Assembly: GCA_964585385.1 (NCBI GenBank)
Contig: CAZPDP010000001.1
Coordinates: 62,001-126,000 of the forward strand
From: JAGXLC01 sp964585385
GTDB lineage: Bacteria > Bacteroidota > Bacteroidia > Bacteroidales > UBA12077
DNA length: 64,000 bases
Direction of reading: 5' to 3'
This document shows, in pieces, positions 54,531 through 63,232 of the stretch. The first letter of the stretch is position 1. The number at the start of each line of letters is the position of its first letter. A model generated the notes under the pieces. The model worked only from the letters and a program-made list of their open reading frames with translations. It was not told where the DNA came from and made no database searches. A program made the translations under genes and the position numbers.

Positions 54531-54747
54531 AGCCCTTATATTTTTAATTGGTTAATATTTATTGAAATTGTGGCACAATGCTAATCAAAAGTTTTTTGAT
54601 AATCAAACCTTAAGACATGATTTTTAGTTTAGAACAAAATATTTTATAACATGTTATATATTTTACGGGTTTTGATGATTGTAAGTGTATTTTTTATTTT
54701 TTTTTATAGCAGAAAAAATTTCATATCTTAATCGCTGTCGGAGACAG

Positions 54748-54800
54748 GAATAATTCTTGAACGGCGAAGCCCTCAACGAAGTTAATTATTCGGGTTAAAT
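54748..54800. repeat. Extragenic inverted repeat containing 17-bp repeat copy 3
   Basis: Arms GAATAATT (54748-54755) and AATTATTC (54784-54791) flank a 28-nt spacer with CGGCGAAGCCCTC. The right arm runs into the 17-bp repeat AATTATTCGGGTTAAAT. It lies in the 298-bp gap before the nitroreductase gene; the rest of that gap is AT-rich with no gene. Confidence 0.6.
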
Positions 54801-54828
54801 ATTAACAGAATATAAAATTTTTATAGAA

Positions 54829-55407
54829 ATGAAAAAGAGTAACTCAAATGTTGAAATGGTTTCAAAATTGATACTAAGAAGATACAGTCCGGTAATCTTT
54901 TCTGATAAAGAAATTAGTGATGATGATCTTTTTAAATTATTTGAAGCGGCAAGGTGGGCTCCTTCCAGTTTTAATGATCAGCCCTGGAATTTTATTTATG
55001 GAAGGAAAAACCAGGATGAAGTATATGAGAAACTTTTTGAAACCCTTATGGAAGCTAACCAGGAATGGGCTCAGAGTGCACCTGTATTAGCGTTAAGTGT
55101 TGCCAATATGATTTCACCTACTACAAATAAAGAGAACCGGTATGCGTTTCATGATACAGGTATGGCTATGGGTAATCTATTGATTCAGGCGGTTTCAATG
55201 GATATTTATGTGCATCAGATGGGGGGATTTTCTAAAAAGAAAGCCAGAGAACTTCTGAATATACCTAAGACCCACGAACCCGTTGCTATGGTGGCCATGG
55301 GTTATAGAGGACAGCCAGGTAAATTCCCTGAGAAACTCAGAAAGAGAGAAGAAAATAAGCGGGTGAGGAAGGAAATAAAAGATTTTGTTTTGAATAAAGA
55401 ATTTTAA
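54829..55407 (+). CDS. Nitroreductase-family flavoprotein
   Basis: 192 residues with the FMN-binding nitroreductase fold: RRYSPVIFSDKEIS at the N-terminus, the ARWAPSSFNDQPWNFI block, HDTGMAMGNLLIQAVSMD, and the C-terminal VAMVAMGYRGQPG. It probably uses NAD(P)H to reduce nitroaromatics, quinones or flavins; the natural substrate is unknown. It is 25 bp upstream of the TlpA-like gene, so the two are probably co-transcribed. Confidence 0.92.
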   Translation: MKKSNSNVEMVSKLILRRYSPVIFSDKEISDDDLFKLFEAARWAPSSFNDQPWNFIYGRKNQDEVYEKLFETLMEANQEWAQSAPVLALSVANMISPTTNKENRYAFHDTGMAMGNLLIQAVSMDIYVHQMGGFSKKKARELLNIPKTHEPVAMVAMGYRGQPGKFPEKLRKREENKRVRKEIKDFVLNKEF

Positions 55408-55432
55408 TCTGCTAGTTAACTCAAAATGGATT

Positions 55433-56047
55433 ATGAAAAAATTTATTAATAAAAGAATCGAAAAGTATAAAAAGCAATCCCTGTTTAATAAGATACTTGA
55501 TATTGTACTTATCATCTTGATAGTCTTAATTTTAATTCCAGGTACCAGAAAGGAATTGATGACATATGCTTCAAAATTACGAATGTTTGTAACTTCTGTC
55601 GATGATACCAATAAGTCGGAGAAAAGTCAGCTAGAGGGCAAATCCAGCTTGATATTTGTTGATGAAGCGGGGGAAAAGTATACCTTAAATGATTTTGATA
55701 GTAAACCTGTGTTTATTAATTACTGGGCAACCTGGTGTCCGCCTTGCAGAGCTGAGATGCCTACTTTGCAAAAGCTTTATAATGAATACAAAAATCAGGT
55801 GCATTTTCTTTTTATTTCGCAGGAGCCTTTTTCTACAACCACCAAATACATAAATGAAAATGATTATAATATGCCTGTTTACCAGATTAAATCAAGGCCT
55901 TCAGGGACACTAGAATATCAGGTCTTGCCAACTTCTTTGCTGATATCAGCAGATAATCAGGTGGTTCTGAAAAAGCGAGGAGCTGTCAACTGGTTTAGTC
56001 GCGATATCAGGTCTATATTTGAAAAACAAATAAAACAAAGCAATTAA
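55433..56047 (+). CDS. Membrane-anchored TlpA/ResA-like thioredoxin
   Basis: 204 residues: a basic N-terminus, one TM anchor (about residues 20-37), then a periplasmic thioredoxin fold with the active site WATWCPPCRAEMP (C102, C105). The cis-proline region is LPTSLLI. Such proteins reduce disulfides in exported proteins, for example during cytochrome c maturation. It follows the nitroreductase gene by 25 bp and may share its promoter. Confidence 0.9.
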   Translation: MKKFINKRIEKYKKQSLFNKILDIVLIILIVLILIPGTRKELMTYASKLRMFVTSVDDTNKSEKSQLEGKSSLIFVDEAGEKYTLNDFDSKPVFINYWATWCPPCRAEMPTLQKLYNEYKNQVHFLFISQEPFSTTTKYINENDYNMPVYQIKSRPSGTLEYQVLPTSLLISADNQVVLKKRGAVNWFSRDIRSIFEKQIKQSN

Positions 56048-56117
56048 TTTTGATTATTCTCAGCAGCATCTTTTTTTTTATCTTATTTTTTATAAATTTT
56101 ACATCTTAAAATACCAG

Positions 56118-57389
56118 ATGGAAAACAACAGAATTACATACGATGAGCTGCTGAAGAAATTAGAAAGACAAGAGGAAGAGCTTATTTCTCTTAAGCAGGA
56201 GAATAAAATTCTGGAAGAAGAGAACAGAAACTTGAAGGAGCAGCAAGATCAGGAACCTTTTGTGTACCGGACATATAAAAAAGGAGAGGAACTCCAATCA
56301 GCAGAGTATTTATTGAATTGCTTAATGGATTCGATTTCTGACAGCATTTATTTTAAGAACCTTAACAGCGAATTTATAAAAGTAAGCAAAACTTTTGCTC
56401 AAAAACACGGTTTGTCATCTCCGGATGAAGCCATTGGGAAATCAGATTTTGATTATTTTACTCCCGAACATGCCCAAAAAGCTTTTTCTGATGAACAGAA
56501 AATAATAATTACAGGAGAACCACTTAACAATATTGAGGAAAAAGAAACATGGACCGATGGCCATAAGACCTGGGCTTCAACAACAAAAATGCCTCTAAAA
56601 GATAAACATGGTCGTATCATCGGAACTTTTGGTATTTCAAGAGATATTACCAGAAGAAAGAAAATGGAGCAGGCTCTGATTCAGAATGAGAAGAAACTTT
56701 CAGAATTGAATGCCACAAAAGATAAATTGTTAACTATCATTTCGCATGATCTGAGAAATTTGTTTAACGCCATTATTGGTTTCTCCGAATTATTGCTTGA
56801 TAATGTCAGAAATGGAAATATAGATAAATCAGAAAGATTTGCTAACATCATTTATCAATCAGCCAGGGACAGTTATGAGCTATTAGAGAACCTGTTGCAA
56901 TGGTCAAGAATGCAAACCGGTCAGATAAAATTTCATCCTGAAAAGATTGATTTGCATGAGGTAGTCCAGGAGGTCTTAAATCTTTTAATGAGCAGTTTAA
57001 ATGCAAAGAATATTTCTGTAGATGCCAAGACTCAGTCAGGAACTTATCATAACGCCGACAAGGTGATGATATCCACTATTCTCAGAAATTTGATTTCCAA
57101 TGCAATAAAATTTACACCTGAAGAAGGAAAGATAAGTGTTTTAGTAAGTCAAACTGAAAAAGAAACCAGAATTGTCGTTCGTGATACCGGTGTTGGAATA
57201 GATATCGAAAATCAGGAAAAGCTTTTTATGATTAATGAAAACATTTCAACTAAAGATACGAATGATGATAAGGGAACAGGATTGGGACTTGTCGTGTGTA
57301 AGGAGCTGACAGAAAAGCACGGTGGACAGATATCAGTTGATAGTGAGTTAAATAAAGGCAGCGAGTTTACTGTTTTATTACCCCGTTGA
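56118..57389 (+). CDS. Soluble PAS-domain sensor histidine kinase
   Basis: 423 residues with no membrane segment: an N-terminal coiled coil rich in Glu and Lys (about 8-45), one PAS domain (about 65-178, ending GTFGISRDITRRK), HisKA with KLLTIISHDLRNLFN (phospho-His 210) and HATPase_c with GTGLGLVVCKEL. The kinase core resembles the kinases at 15081 and 19277. No response regulator is adjacent, so the partner is elsewhere. It is 70 bp after the TlpA-like gene; whether they share a transcript is unclear. Confidence 0.92.
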   Translation: MENNRITYDELLKKLERQEEELISLKQENKILEEENRNLKEQQDQEPFVYRTYKKGEELQSAEYLLNCLMDSISDSIYFKNLNSEFIKVSKTFAQKHGLSSPDEAIGKSDFDYFTPEHAQKAFSDEQKIIITGEPLNNIEEKETWTDGHKTWASTTKMPLKDKHGRIIGTFGISRDITRRKKMEQALIQNEKKLSELNATKDKLLTIISHDLRNLFNAIIGFSELLLDNVRNGNIDKSERFANIIYQSARDSYELLENLLQWSRMQTGQIKFHPEKIDLHEVVQEVLNLLMSSLNAKNISVDAKTQSGTYHNADKVMISTILRNLISNAIKFTPEEGKISVLVSQTEKETRIVVRDTGVGIDIENQEKLFMINENISTKDTNDDKGTGLGLVVCKELTEKHGGQISVDSELNKGSEFTVLLPR

Positions 57390-57478
57390 TTTATCAAAAT
57401 TTTATTCCAGCGGTGACTTTTTTACCGTTAGTGGCCGGTCAGGTGGAACTTTTTTGTGTGGGAGACAACTAAGCGAAG

Positions 57479-57542
57479 CTTCTCCTTCATAGTTTTATTA
57501 CGGAGAAGGAGCGATCTCATAGCCTGTCCCGCTTTGGCGGGA
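57479..57542. repeat. Palindromic intergenic sequence near the TrmO fragment
   Basis: Two hairpins: CTTCTCC (57479-57485) with GGAGAAG (57502-57508), and TCCCGC (57527-57532) with GCGGGA (57537-57542). It is in the 376-bp gap after the PAS kinase and is GC-richer than its flanks, like the element at 18930. Confidence 0.5.
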
Positions 57543-57629
57543 ACCGAAGGGAATAAAAAAGCGAATTTCTGATATGACCGAAAAATGTAGTTTTTTTCAA
57601 CATTAGATATCTGTAAATCAATAAAATAG

Positions 57630-57755
57630 ATAGTTTATGTATATGGGAGAATTGAGATTTTCAAAGAATATCAGGATGGATTAAAAGATTTAGATGGTAT
57701 TTCTCATGTAATTCTACTTTCTCAGTTTTATTTATCAACGGATTATAAATTTTAA
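57630..57755 (+). pseudogene. Fragment of a TrmO/TsaA-like tRNA methyltransferase gene
   Basis: A 41-codon open stretch with no start codon reads GRIEIFKEYQDGLKDLDGIS then HVILLSQFY. This closely matches the conserved core of the TsaA/TrmO (UPF0066) family, which methylates t6A37 in tRNA. Intact members are around 140-230 residues, so both ends are missing: upstream is stopped at 57627 by TAG, downstream by TAA at 57753. It is therefore a decayed remnant. Identification is by eye and rests on one motif-rich segment. Confidence 0.65.
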
Positions 57756-57765
57756 TCAAATATAC

Positions 57766-58266
57766 CTATAATCGTTCTTTATAGATATTGTAATTTTCAC
57801 TGTCAAAACAAATAAAATATACTTTCTTGATTGTTTTGTCCTTTTTTAAAAAATCCTCTACTGTTGATATGGCAATATCGGCAGCTTTATCTTTTGGAAA
57901 ATGGTAAACTCCTGTGCTTATATTCGGAAATGCAATTGTCTCGATTCCATGCCGTGAAGCAATTTTCAGGCTGTTTTTATAGCAGTTCGCAAGTAGTTTA
58001 GGTTCATTGTACTTGCCACCATTCCAAACAGGTCCTACAGTATGAATCACATATTTTGCCGGCAGGTTGTAACCCTTGGTGATTTTCGCTTCACCTGTTT
58101 TGCACCCATTGAGTGTCTTACATTCTTCCAAAAGCTCTGATCCGGCAGCCTGGTGTATTGCTCCGTCGACGCCGCCACCTCCTAATAAGGATTTGTTGGC
58201 AGCATTTACAATAGCGTCAACTTTCAGTTGTGTGATATCTTCTTGTAAAAGTTCAATCTTGTTCAT
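57766..58266 (-). CDS. Macrodomain protein (O-acetyl-ADP-ribose deacetylase-like)
   Basis: 166 residues, single macrodomain. The ADP-ribose-binding loops are present: VDAIVNAANKSLLGGGGVDG near residues 16-35, HTVGPVWNGG, and FPNISTGVYHFPKDKAA. This matches the YmdB/MacroD subgroup, which removes ADP-ribose from proteins or deacetylates O-acetyl-ADP-ribose. No partner toxin or ADP-ribosyltransferase is adjacent. It starts 12 bp after the pheT stop on the same strand, so it is probably co-transcribed with pheT. Confidence 0.92.
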   Translation of the reverse strand: MNKIELLQEDITQLKVDAIVNAANKSLLGGGGVDGAIHQAAGSELLEECKTLNGCKTGEAKITKGYNLPAKYVIHTVGPVWNGGKYNEPKLLANCYKNSLKIASRHGIETIAFPNISTGVYHFPKDKAADIAISTVEDFLKKDKTIKKVYFICFDSENYNIYKERL

Positions 58267-58278
58267 ATATAGAGTGTT

Positions 58279-60747
58279 TTAGCGGATTTCTGCATCTAGC
58301 TTATCTTTGTATGTTTTTATCAGTTTATCCATAATTTTATCTATCTGCTTATCTTTTAATGTTTGTTTTTCGTCTTGCAGAATGAAGCTTACTGCATAAG
58401 ATTTTTTGTTTTCTCCCAGCTTTTCACCTTTATAGACATCAAACAGGTTGACTTCCTTCAGAAATTTCCTTTCTGCTTGATAAGCCAGATCTCTGATATC
58501 TTCAAATTTAACAGAATCATCAATGAGTAGTGCTAAATCTCTTCTTACTTCAGGGAATCTTGATATTTCTTTATAAGCAACCTTATTGTTTTCTGCAAGC
58601 TGAATTAACTTATCCCAATAGAGGTCGGCATAATAAACTTCGTTTTCCATGTCAAAATTCTGTAACAGCTTATTGCTAACCGTGCCAAATTCAGCAAGAA
58701 GGTTTTTCTTTAATTTGTAACGTAAGCCTTGTTCAAATACATCGCTTTCTGTCTCATCTGACTTTATCTTCTTAAGATCAAATCCTAATTTTGACAGGAT
58801 TGAATCAACATAGCCTTTTAGATGAAAAATGGAGGACTGGGGTGTTTTAGTCCCGGTTATCCAGTTCTCTTTCAATAAATTTCCAGTAACAAAGAGAGCC
58901 AGGTGTGTTTGCTCATTATAGTGTTTCAGTATTTCATCATTTTTTTCCGGATCCTGGAGTTCACCATTTAGACGGTAACAATTTCCTATTTCAAACAATT
59001 TTAAATCAGGTCTTTGATGATTGTAATTATAGGAGATAGATTCAAGTCCTCCAAAAACCAGAGTCTGCCGCATACAATTTAAATCATTACTTAGGGGATT
59101 ATGCAGGTATGCGAGTTTTTCTTTAGGATAAGTCTTCAGGCTTTCATAATAATCGTCGTTGGTGATTGAATTAGACATAATTTCATAAAAGCCCATGCCA
59201 GTAAGAATATTCGAGATGGTCTCAGAATATTTTTCCCTGTCTATACCTTCACTATGTGTTAAGCTGGTGTTGAGCTTTTCATGAATCTGGATGTTATTAT
59301 ATCCATAAATGCGCAGAATTTCCTCAATCACGTCAACATCCCGCTCAACATCCACGCGATAGGTGGGGACAGCTATATATAAATGCTCGCTTGTTTCTTC
59401 TTCAATTTGAAAATCAAGAGATTCGAGGATGTTTTTAACCTTTTCAGGTTTCATTTGCTGCCCAGTAAGGTTAAAAAGTTTCTTAAAAGGAAGTTTTACT
59501 TTTTGCTTTTCTATTTTCCTTGGATATTCATCCTTTATTTCCGAGGATATTTCTCCTCCGGTCAATTCCTTTACCAGGATGGCGGCACGTTTTAGTGCAT
59601 ATAAAGTATTGTTGGGGTCTGTTCCCCGTTCGAAACGATAAGATGCATCAGTATTTATTCCGTGCCGCTTGGCAGTTTTCCGGATGTATTTGGGGTTGAA
59701 ATAGGCACTTTCAATAAACAAGTTCTTGGTTCCCTCTGTAACTCCGGATTCTATTCCTCCCAGTACTCCTGCTATACACATCGGTCCTTCTGAATTGCAA
59801 ATCATCAAATCTTCAGAGGAAAGTTTTCTTTCTTCTTCGTCTAAGGTTTCAAATTGGGTTCCTTCGTTAAGAGTTTGAATAACAACCTTGTTTCCCTTTA
59901 TCTCATCTGCATCGAAAAAATGCAGTGGGTGACCCGTTTCATGTAATACATAATTGGAAATGTCGACCAGGTTGTTTTTTGGCTGGATTCCTATAGCTTT
60001 AAGTCTGTTCTGGAGCCAGTCAGGAGAAGGTTTAACTTTGATGTTGGTCATTGTTACCCCGCTATATCTTGGACAAGCTTCTGGGTTTTTAATTTCCACC
60101 GGAATATCAAGTGTATTATTATCCACATGGAAATTCTCCACGGAAGGAATATTTAAGTTGATTTCCTGGTTTTGCTTTAGATAAGCTACCAAATCCCTTG
60201 CTGCCCCAATATGAGATGCTCCATCAATTCTGTTGGGTGTTAGATCTATTTCAATAACAGTGTCCTCTTCAATATTGAAGTAATCTTTAACTGATTGTCC
60301 TACTGGAGCATTATCTTCCAGAACCATAATACCTTCGTGAGAATCTCCCATTCCAATTTCATCTTCAGAACAAATCATACCTTCAGAAACTTCACCCCGT
60401 ATTTTGGCTTTCTTTATGGGAAAATCCTTTCCTTTCACCTTTAGAACTGTACCAACTTTTGCCACAATTACTTTCTGCCCTTCATCAACGTTCGGTGCTC
60501 CGCATACTATCGGTAATTCTCTGTCTTCACCAACATCAACCGTAGCAAGACTTAATTTATCGGCATCAGGATGTTTTTTACAGGAAGTAACTTTTCCAAT
60601 TACCAGGCTATCCAGTTCTGTTTCAATAGGTTTGAAACGTTTAATACCCTCTGCTTCTAAACCAGTGGTTGTTAATATCTTTGATATTTCTTCAGGTGAC
60701 AAGTCGGTCGTTACGTAATCTTTTAGCCAGTTATAAGATATTTTCAT
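58279..60747 (-). CDS. pheT: Phenylalanine-tRNA ligase beta subunit
   Basis: 822 residues. Domains in order: an N-terminal segment, an OB-fold tRNA-binding domain (about 40-150; CKKHPDADKLSLATVDVG), the B3/B4 editing domain (about 210-385; FIESAYFNPKYIRKTAKRHG), B5 (about 400-470), the catalytic-like core (about 480-700) and the C-terminal ferredoxin-fold anticodon domain (about 728-822; RFPEVRRDLALLIDD). With PheS it charges tRNA-Phe. pheS is not in this window, as is common in this phylum. A promoter-like pair of boxes lies about 50-78 bp upstream. Confidence 0.97.
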   Translation of the reverse strand: MKISYNWLKDYVTTDLSPEEISKILTTTGLEAEGIKRFKPIETELDSLVIGKVTSCKKHPDADKLSLATVDVGEDRELPIVCGAPNVDEGQKVIVAKVGTVLKVKGKDFPIKKAKIRGEVSEGMICSEDEIGMGDSHEGIMVLEDNAPVGQSVKDYFNIEEDTVIEIDLTPNRIDGASHIGAARDLVAYLKQNQEINLNIPSVENFHVDNNTLDIPVEIKNPEACPRYSGVTMTNIKVKPSPDWLQNRLKAIGIQPKNNLVDISNYVLHETGHPLHFFDADEIKGNKVVIQTLNEGTQFETLDEEERKLSSEDLMICNSEGPMCIAGVLGGIESGVTEGTKNLFIESAYFNPKYIRKTAKRHGINTDASYRFERGTDPNNTLYALKRAAILVKELTGGEISSEIKDEYPRKIEKQKVKLPFKKLFNLTGQQMKPEKVKNILESLDFQIEEETSEHLYIAVPTYRVDVERDVDVIEEILRIYGYNNIQIHEKLNTSLTHSEGIDREKYSETISNILTGMGFYEIMSNSITNDDYYESLKTYPKEKLAYLHNPLSNDLNCMRQTLVFGGLESISYNYNHQRPDLKLFEIGNCYRLNGELQDPEKNDEILKHYNEQTHLALFVTGNLLKENWITGTKTPQSSIFHLKGYVDSILSKLGFDLKKIKSDETESDVFEQGLRYKLKKNLLAEFGTVSNKLLQNFDMENEVYYADLYWDKLIQLAENNKVAYKEISRFPEVRRDLALLIDDSVKFEDIRDLAYQAERKFLKEVNLFDVYKGEKLGENKKSYAVSFILQDEKQTLKDKQIDKIMDKLIKTYKDKLDAEIR

Positions 60748-60796
60748 ATTGAATTCAACTTTTTCAAAGGATTTATTATGATTGATTAAGGGTGAA

Positions 60797-60825
60797 CAAA
60801 AATAAAAAATATTTATCTAAAACAA
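60797..60825 (-). promoter_or_regulatory. Promoter of pheT
   Basis: On the minus strand TTG (60825-60823) is 18 nt from TATTTTTG (60804-60797), close to the Bacteroidota consensus. It lies 49 bp before the start codon at 60747. Confidence 0.6.
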
Positions 60826-60985
60826 CGAATAAAGGAAAGCTCGAATATATGAATGATTTGATTCATTTTTATATGTTAAGTATCCCAAACGAGTGGACGC
60901 AGATGATTCTTTTCTTACTCAAATAAAGGATTTTACAAACAAGTAAGAAATCCTTAAAAAATATGGATAATTGGTTATATTTCAG

Positions 60986-60993
60986 TATTTTTG
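60986..60993 (+). promoter_or_regulatory. Candidate -7 box of surE
   Basis: TATTTTTG (TAnnTTTG) ends 21 bp before the GTG start at 61015. The -33 element is unclear (TTG at 60971 is too close). Confidence 0.5.
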
Positions 60994-61014
60994 CAACTTT
61001 AAAAAAAGAATATC

Positions 61015-61791
61015 GTGAAAAATCGGAAGCCATTAATACTAGTAACAAACGATGATGGAGTAGAAGCAAAAGGTATCAAAGCCCTTGTGGATATGGTAAA
61101 GCCTTATGGGGAGATTGTGGTCGTGGCACCAGAAAGAGTTCACTCCGGGATGTCTCATGCTATAACGGTAACAGTACCCGTTCGGTATAAGTTAATAAAT
61201 AAAGAAGAAAATGTGACGGTTTATAGTTGCTCCGGAACTCCGGTAGATTCCGTTAAGCTTGCCTTCAGTGAAATTTTGCCTAAAACCCCTGATTTAATAG
61301 TTTCCGGGATCAATCATGGATCAAATGCTTCTGTAAGTGTAATTTATTCAGGGACAATGGCAGCAGTTATCGAAGGATGTGTAAACGAAATTCCGTCTAT
61401 TGGATTTTCACTTCTTGATTTTGACCATGATGCAGATTTTGGAGCTTCAGTAAAACATGGGAAAAAGATTGTAGAGCATGTTCTTAAGAAGGGATTACCT
61501 GAACGAACCTGCCTGAATGTGAATGTTCCTGCAATACCTGAGAATGAGATAAAGGGAATAAAGGTCTGCCGCCAGGCGAAGGGAGTCTGGAGAGAAGAGT
61601 TTGAAAAGCGTATGGATCCCAGACAAGGCGAGTATTTTTGGCTCACAGGTTTCTTTGAAGAGCATGAGAATGGTGCTACCGATACCGATGAATGGGCATT
61701 AAAAAACAAGTACATCTCTGTTGTTCCCATTCATGTTGATTTGACTAACTATAATGCCATGGAAGATCTAAAAGATCTCAATCATGAGTAA
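61015..61791 (+). CDS. surE: 5'/3'-nucleotidase SurE
   Basis: 258 residues starting with GTG: the start gives MKNRKPLILVTNDDG, with the metal-binding DD at 13-14, and the frame has no better ATG. SGMSHAIT, the CSGTPVDSVKLAF block and VSGINHGSNA are SurE hallmarks. It dephosphorylates nucleoside monophosphates. Its last codons overlap by 8 bp the small membrane protein gene, which precedes lpxB. The surE-lpxB neighbourhood recurs in Bacteroidota. Confidence 0.95.
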   Translation: MKNRKPLILVTNDDGVEAKGIKALVDMVKPYGEIVVVAPERVHSGMSHAITVTVPVRYKLINKEENVTVYSCSGTPVDSVKLAFSEILPKTPDLIVSGINHGSNASVSVIYSGTMAAVIEGCVNEIPSIGFSLLDFDHDADFGASVKHGKKIVEHVLKKGLPERTCLNVNVPAIPENEIKGIKVCRQAKGVWREEFEKRMDPRQGEYFWLTGFFEEHENGATDTDEWALKNKYISVVPIHVDLTNYNAMEDLKDLNHE

Positions 61792-62080
61792 AAAAAAATG
61801 GAACTCTTTATGGCTTGGTTTTGCTATTGGTATAGCCTGGCCTGTCACGGTTCTGTTTCTTTTCTATCTTATTAAATTTTCAGATTATAAATTTGCCACT
61901 TTTCTTGACACCATTTTTGAATTAAAGCTATTTAGCAAATTTCTTAGCATATCTGTTTATCCTAATTTGTTGATTTTCTTCATTTTTATATGGCGAAATT
62001 TGCTTTATTCAGCCCGTGGGGTTTTGATGGCCACCATAATTCTTGCCATATTTGTATTTATTTATAAGCATTCGGTTTAA
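61784..62080 (+). CDS. Small membrane protein between surE and lpxB
   Basis: 98 residues, no family recognised. Three hydrophobic stretches are at about residues 10-30, 48-70 and 76-93; the sequence is aromatic-rich (WNSLWLGFAIGIAWPVTVLF). It starts inside the end of surE (8-bp overlap) and ends 11 bp before lpxB, so it is translated as part of that operon. A role linked to lipid A or envelope function is inferred only from position. Confidence 0.7.
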   Translation: MSKKKWNSLWLGFAIGIAWPVTVLFLFYLIKFSDYKFATFLDTIFELKLFSKFLSISVYPNLLIFFIFIWRNLLYSARGVLMATIILAIFVFIYKHSV

Positions 62081-62091
62081 TCTCTAAAAAT

Positions 62092-63231
62092 ATGAAGTAC
62101 TATCTTATTGCCGGCGAAGCTTCAGGAGATCTACACGGTTCTAATTTAATGAAGGGCCTGAAAAAAGTAGATCCCAATACGGACTTCCGTTTCTGGGGTG
62201 GAGATAAGATGGCAGAACAGGGAGGCGCATTGGTAAAGCACTACAAAGACCACAACATAATGGGCTTTTGGGAAGTGCTAGTGAATATCAGAAAAATCAG
62301 TAAAAATTTTCGTGATTGCAGGAAGGATTTGATTGAATATAATCCTGATGTTTTAATACTTATTGATTATCCGGGATTTAATCTTCGAATGGCCAAATTT
62401 GCCAAACAACAAGGCATAAAAGTTTTTTATTATATATCGCCAAAAATATGGGCATGGAAGGAATCACGAATAAAGATGATCAAAGCCTATGTAGACAGGA
62501 TGTTTATTATTTTTCCGTTTGAGAAAGATTTCTACAATAAACACAATTATAAAGCAGAATTTCATGGTAATCCACTTATTGATGCGATTGACGAGAAATA
62601 TGAGGAAGGAGATAGTTTTGAAGATTTTATTAAAAACAATGAATTAGAACAAAAGCCTATCGTTGCAGTTTTGCCTGGAAGCAGAAAACAGGAAATTGAA
62701 AGGAATTTATCTGTTATGCTTGCGGTCATAACTGATTTTCCTGATTATCAATTTATAATTGCCGGCCTTCCTTCCATAGATGCAGATTTTTACAAAAAAT
62801 ACACGCAATCTCAAACAAATCTCCATATTGTCTTTGATAAAACCTATGACCTGCTCAGAAATTCTTCCGCAGCTATTATTACCTCCGGTACAGCAACTCT
62901 GGAGGCAGCTTTATTTAATGTTCCTCTTGTTGTATGTTATAAAGCCAATAATATCTCTTACCATGTAGCCAAACATTTCATAAAAGTCAGATACATTTCA
63001 CTTGTGAACCTTAATATGAATGAAGAAGTGGTAAAGGAGTTGATTCAGAATGACATGAACAAAGAATCGATTAAAAGTGAATTGAACCGTCTTTTAAATG
63101 ATACCAATTACAGAAACCGTATGATTGAAAAATTTCGTGAATTGAGACAAAACCTGGGTGATAAAGGAGCTTCAGTAAGAGTGGCGGAGGCTATGTATAA
63201 ACTGCTTAAATCAAACAATAATAATAATTAG
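62092..63231 (+). CDS. lpxB: Lipid-A-disaccharide synthase
   Basis: 379 residues, GT family 19. The N-terminal IAGEASGDLHGSNLM block, the NIMGFWEVL segment, DYPGFNLRMAKFAK, YYISPKIWAWKESRI and the C-terminal half with VLPGSRKQEI and ITSGTATLEAALF are all diagnostic. It joins UDP-diacylglucosamine and lipid X to form the lipid A disaccharide at the inner membrane face, confirming a Gram-negative LPS-bearing cell. It is last gene of the surE operon and converges on the DUF2807 gene with a 1-bp gap. Confidence 0.96.
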   Translation: MKYYLIAGEASGDLHGSNLMKGLKKVDPNTDFRFWGGDKMAEQGGALVKHYKDHNIMGFWEVLVNIRKISKNFRDCRKDLIEYNPDVLILIDYPGFNLRMAKFAKQQGIKVFYYISPKIWAWKESRIKMIKAYVDRMFIIFPFEKDFYNKHNYKAEFHGNPLIDAIDEKYEEGDSFEDFIKNNELEQKPIVAVLPGSRKQEIERNLSVMLAVITDFPDYQFIIAGLPSIDADFYKKYTQSQTNLHIVFDKTYDLLRNSSAAIITSGTATLEAALFNVPLVVCYKANNISYHVAKHFIKVRYISLVNLNMNEEVVKELIQNDMNKESIKSELNRLLNDTNYRNRMIEKFRELRQNLGDKGASVRVAEAMYKLLKSNNNNN

Positions 63232-63232
63232 T

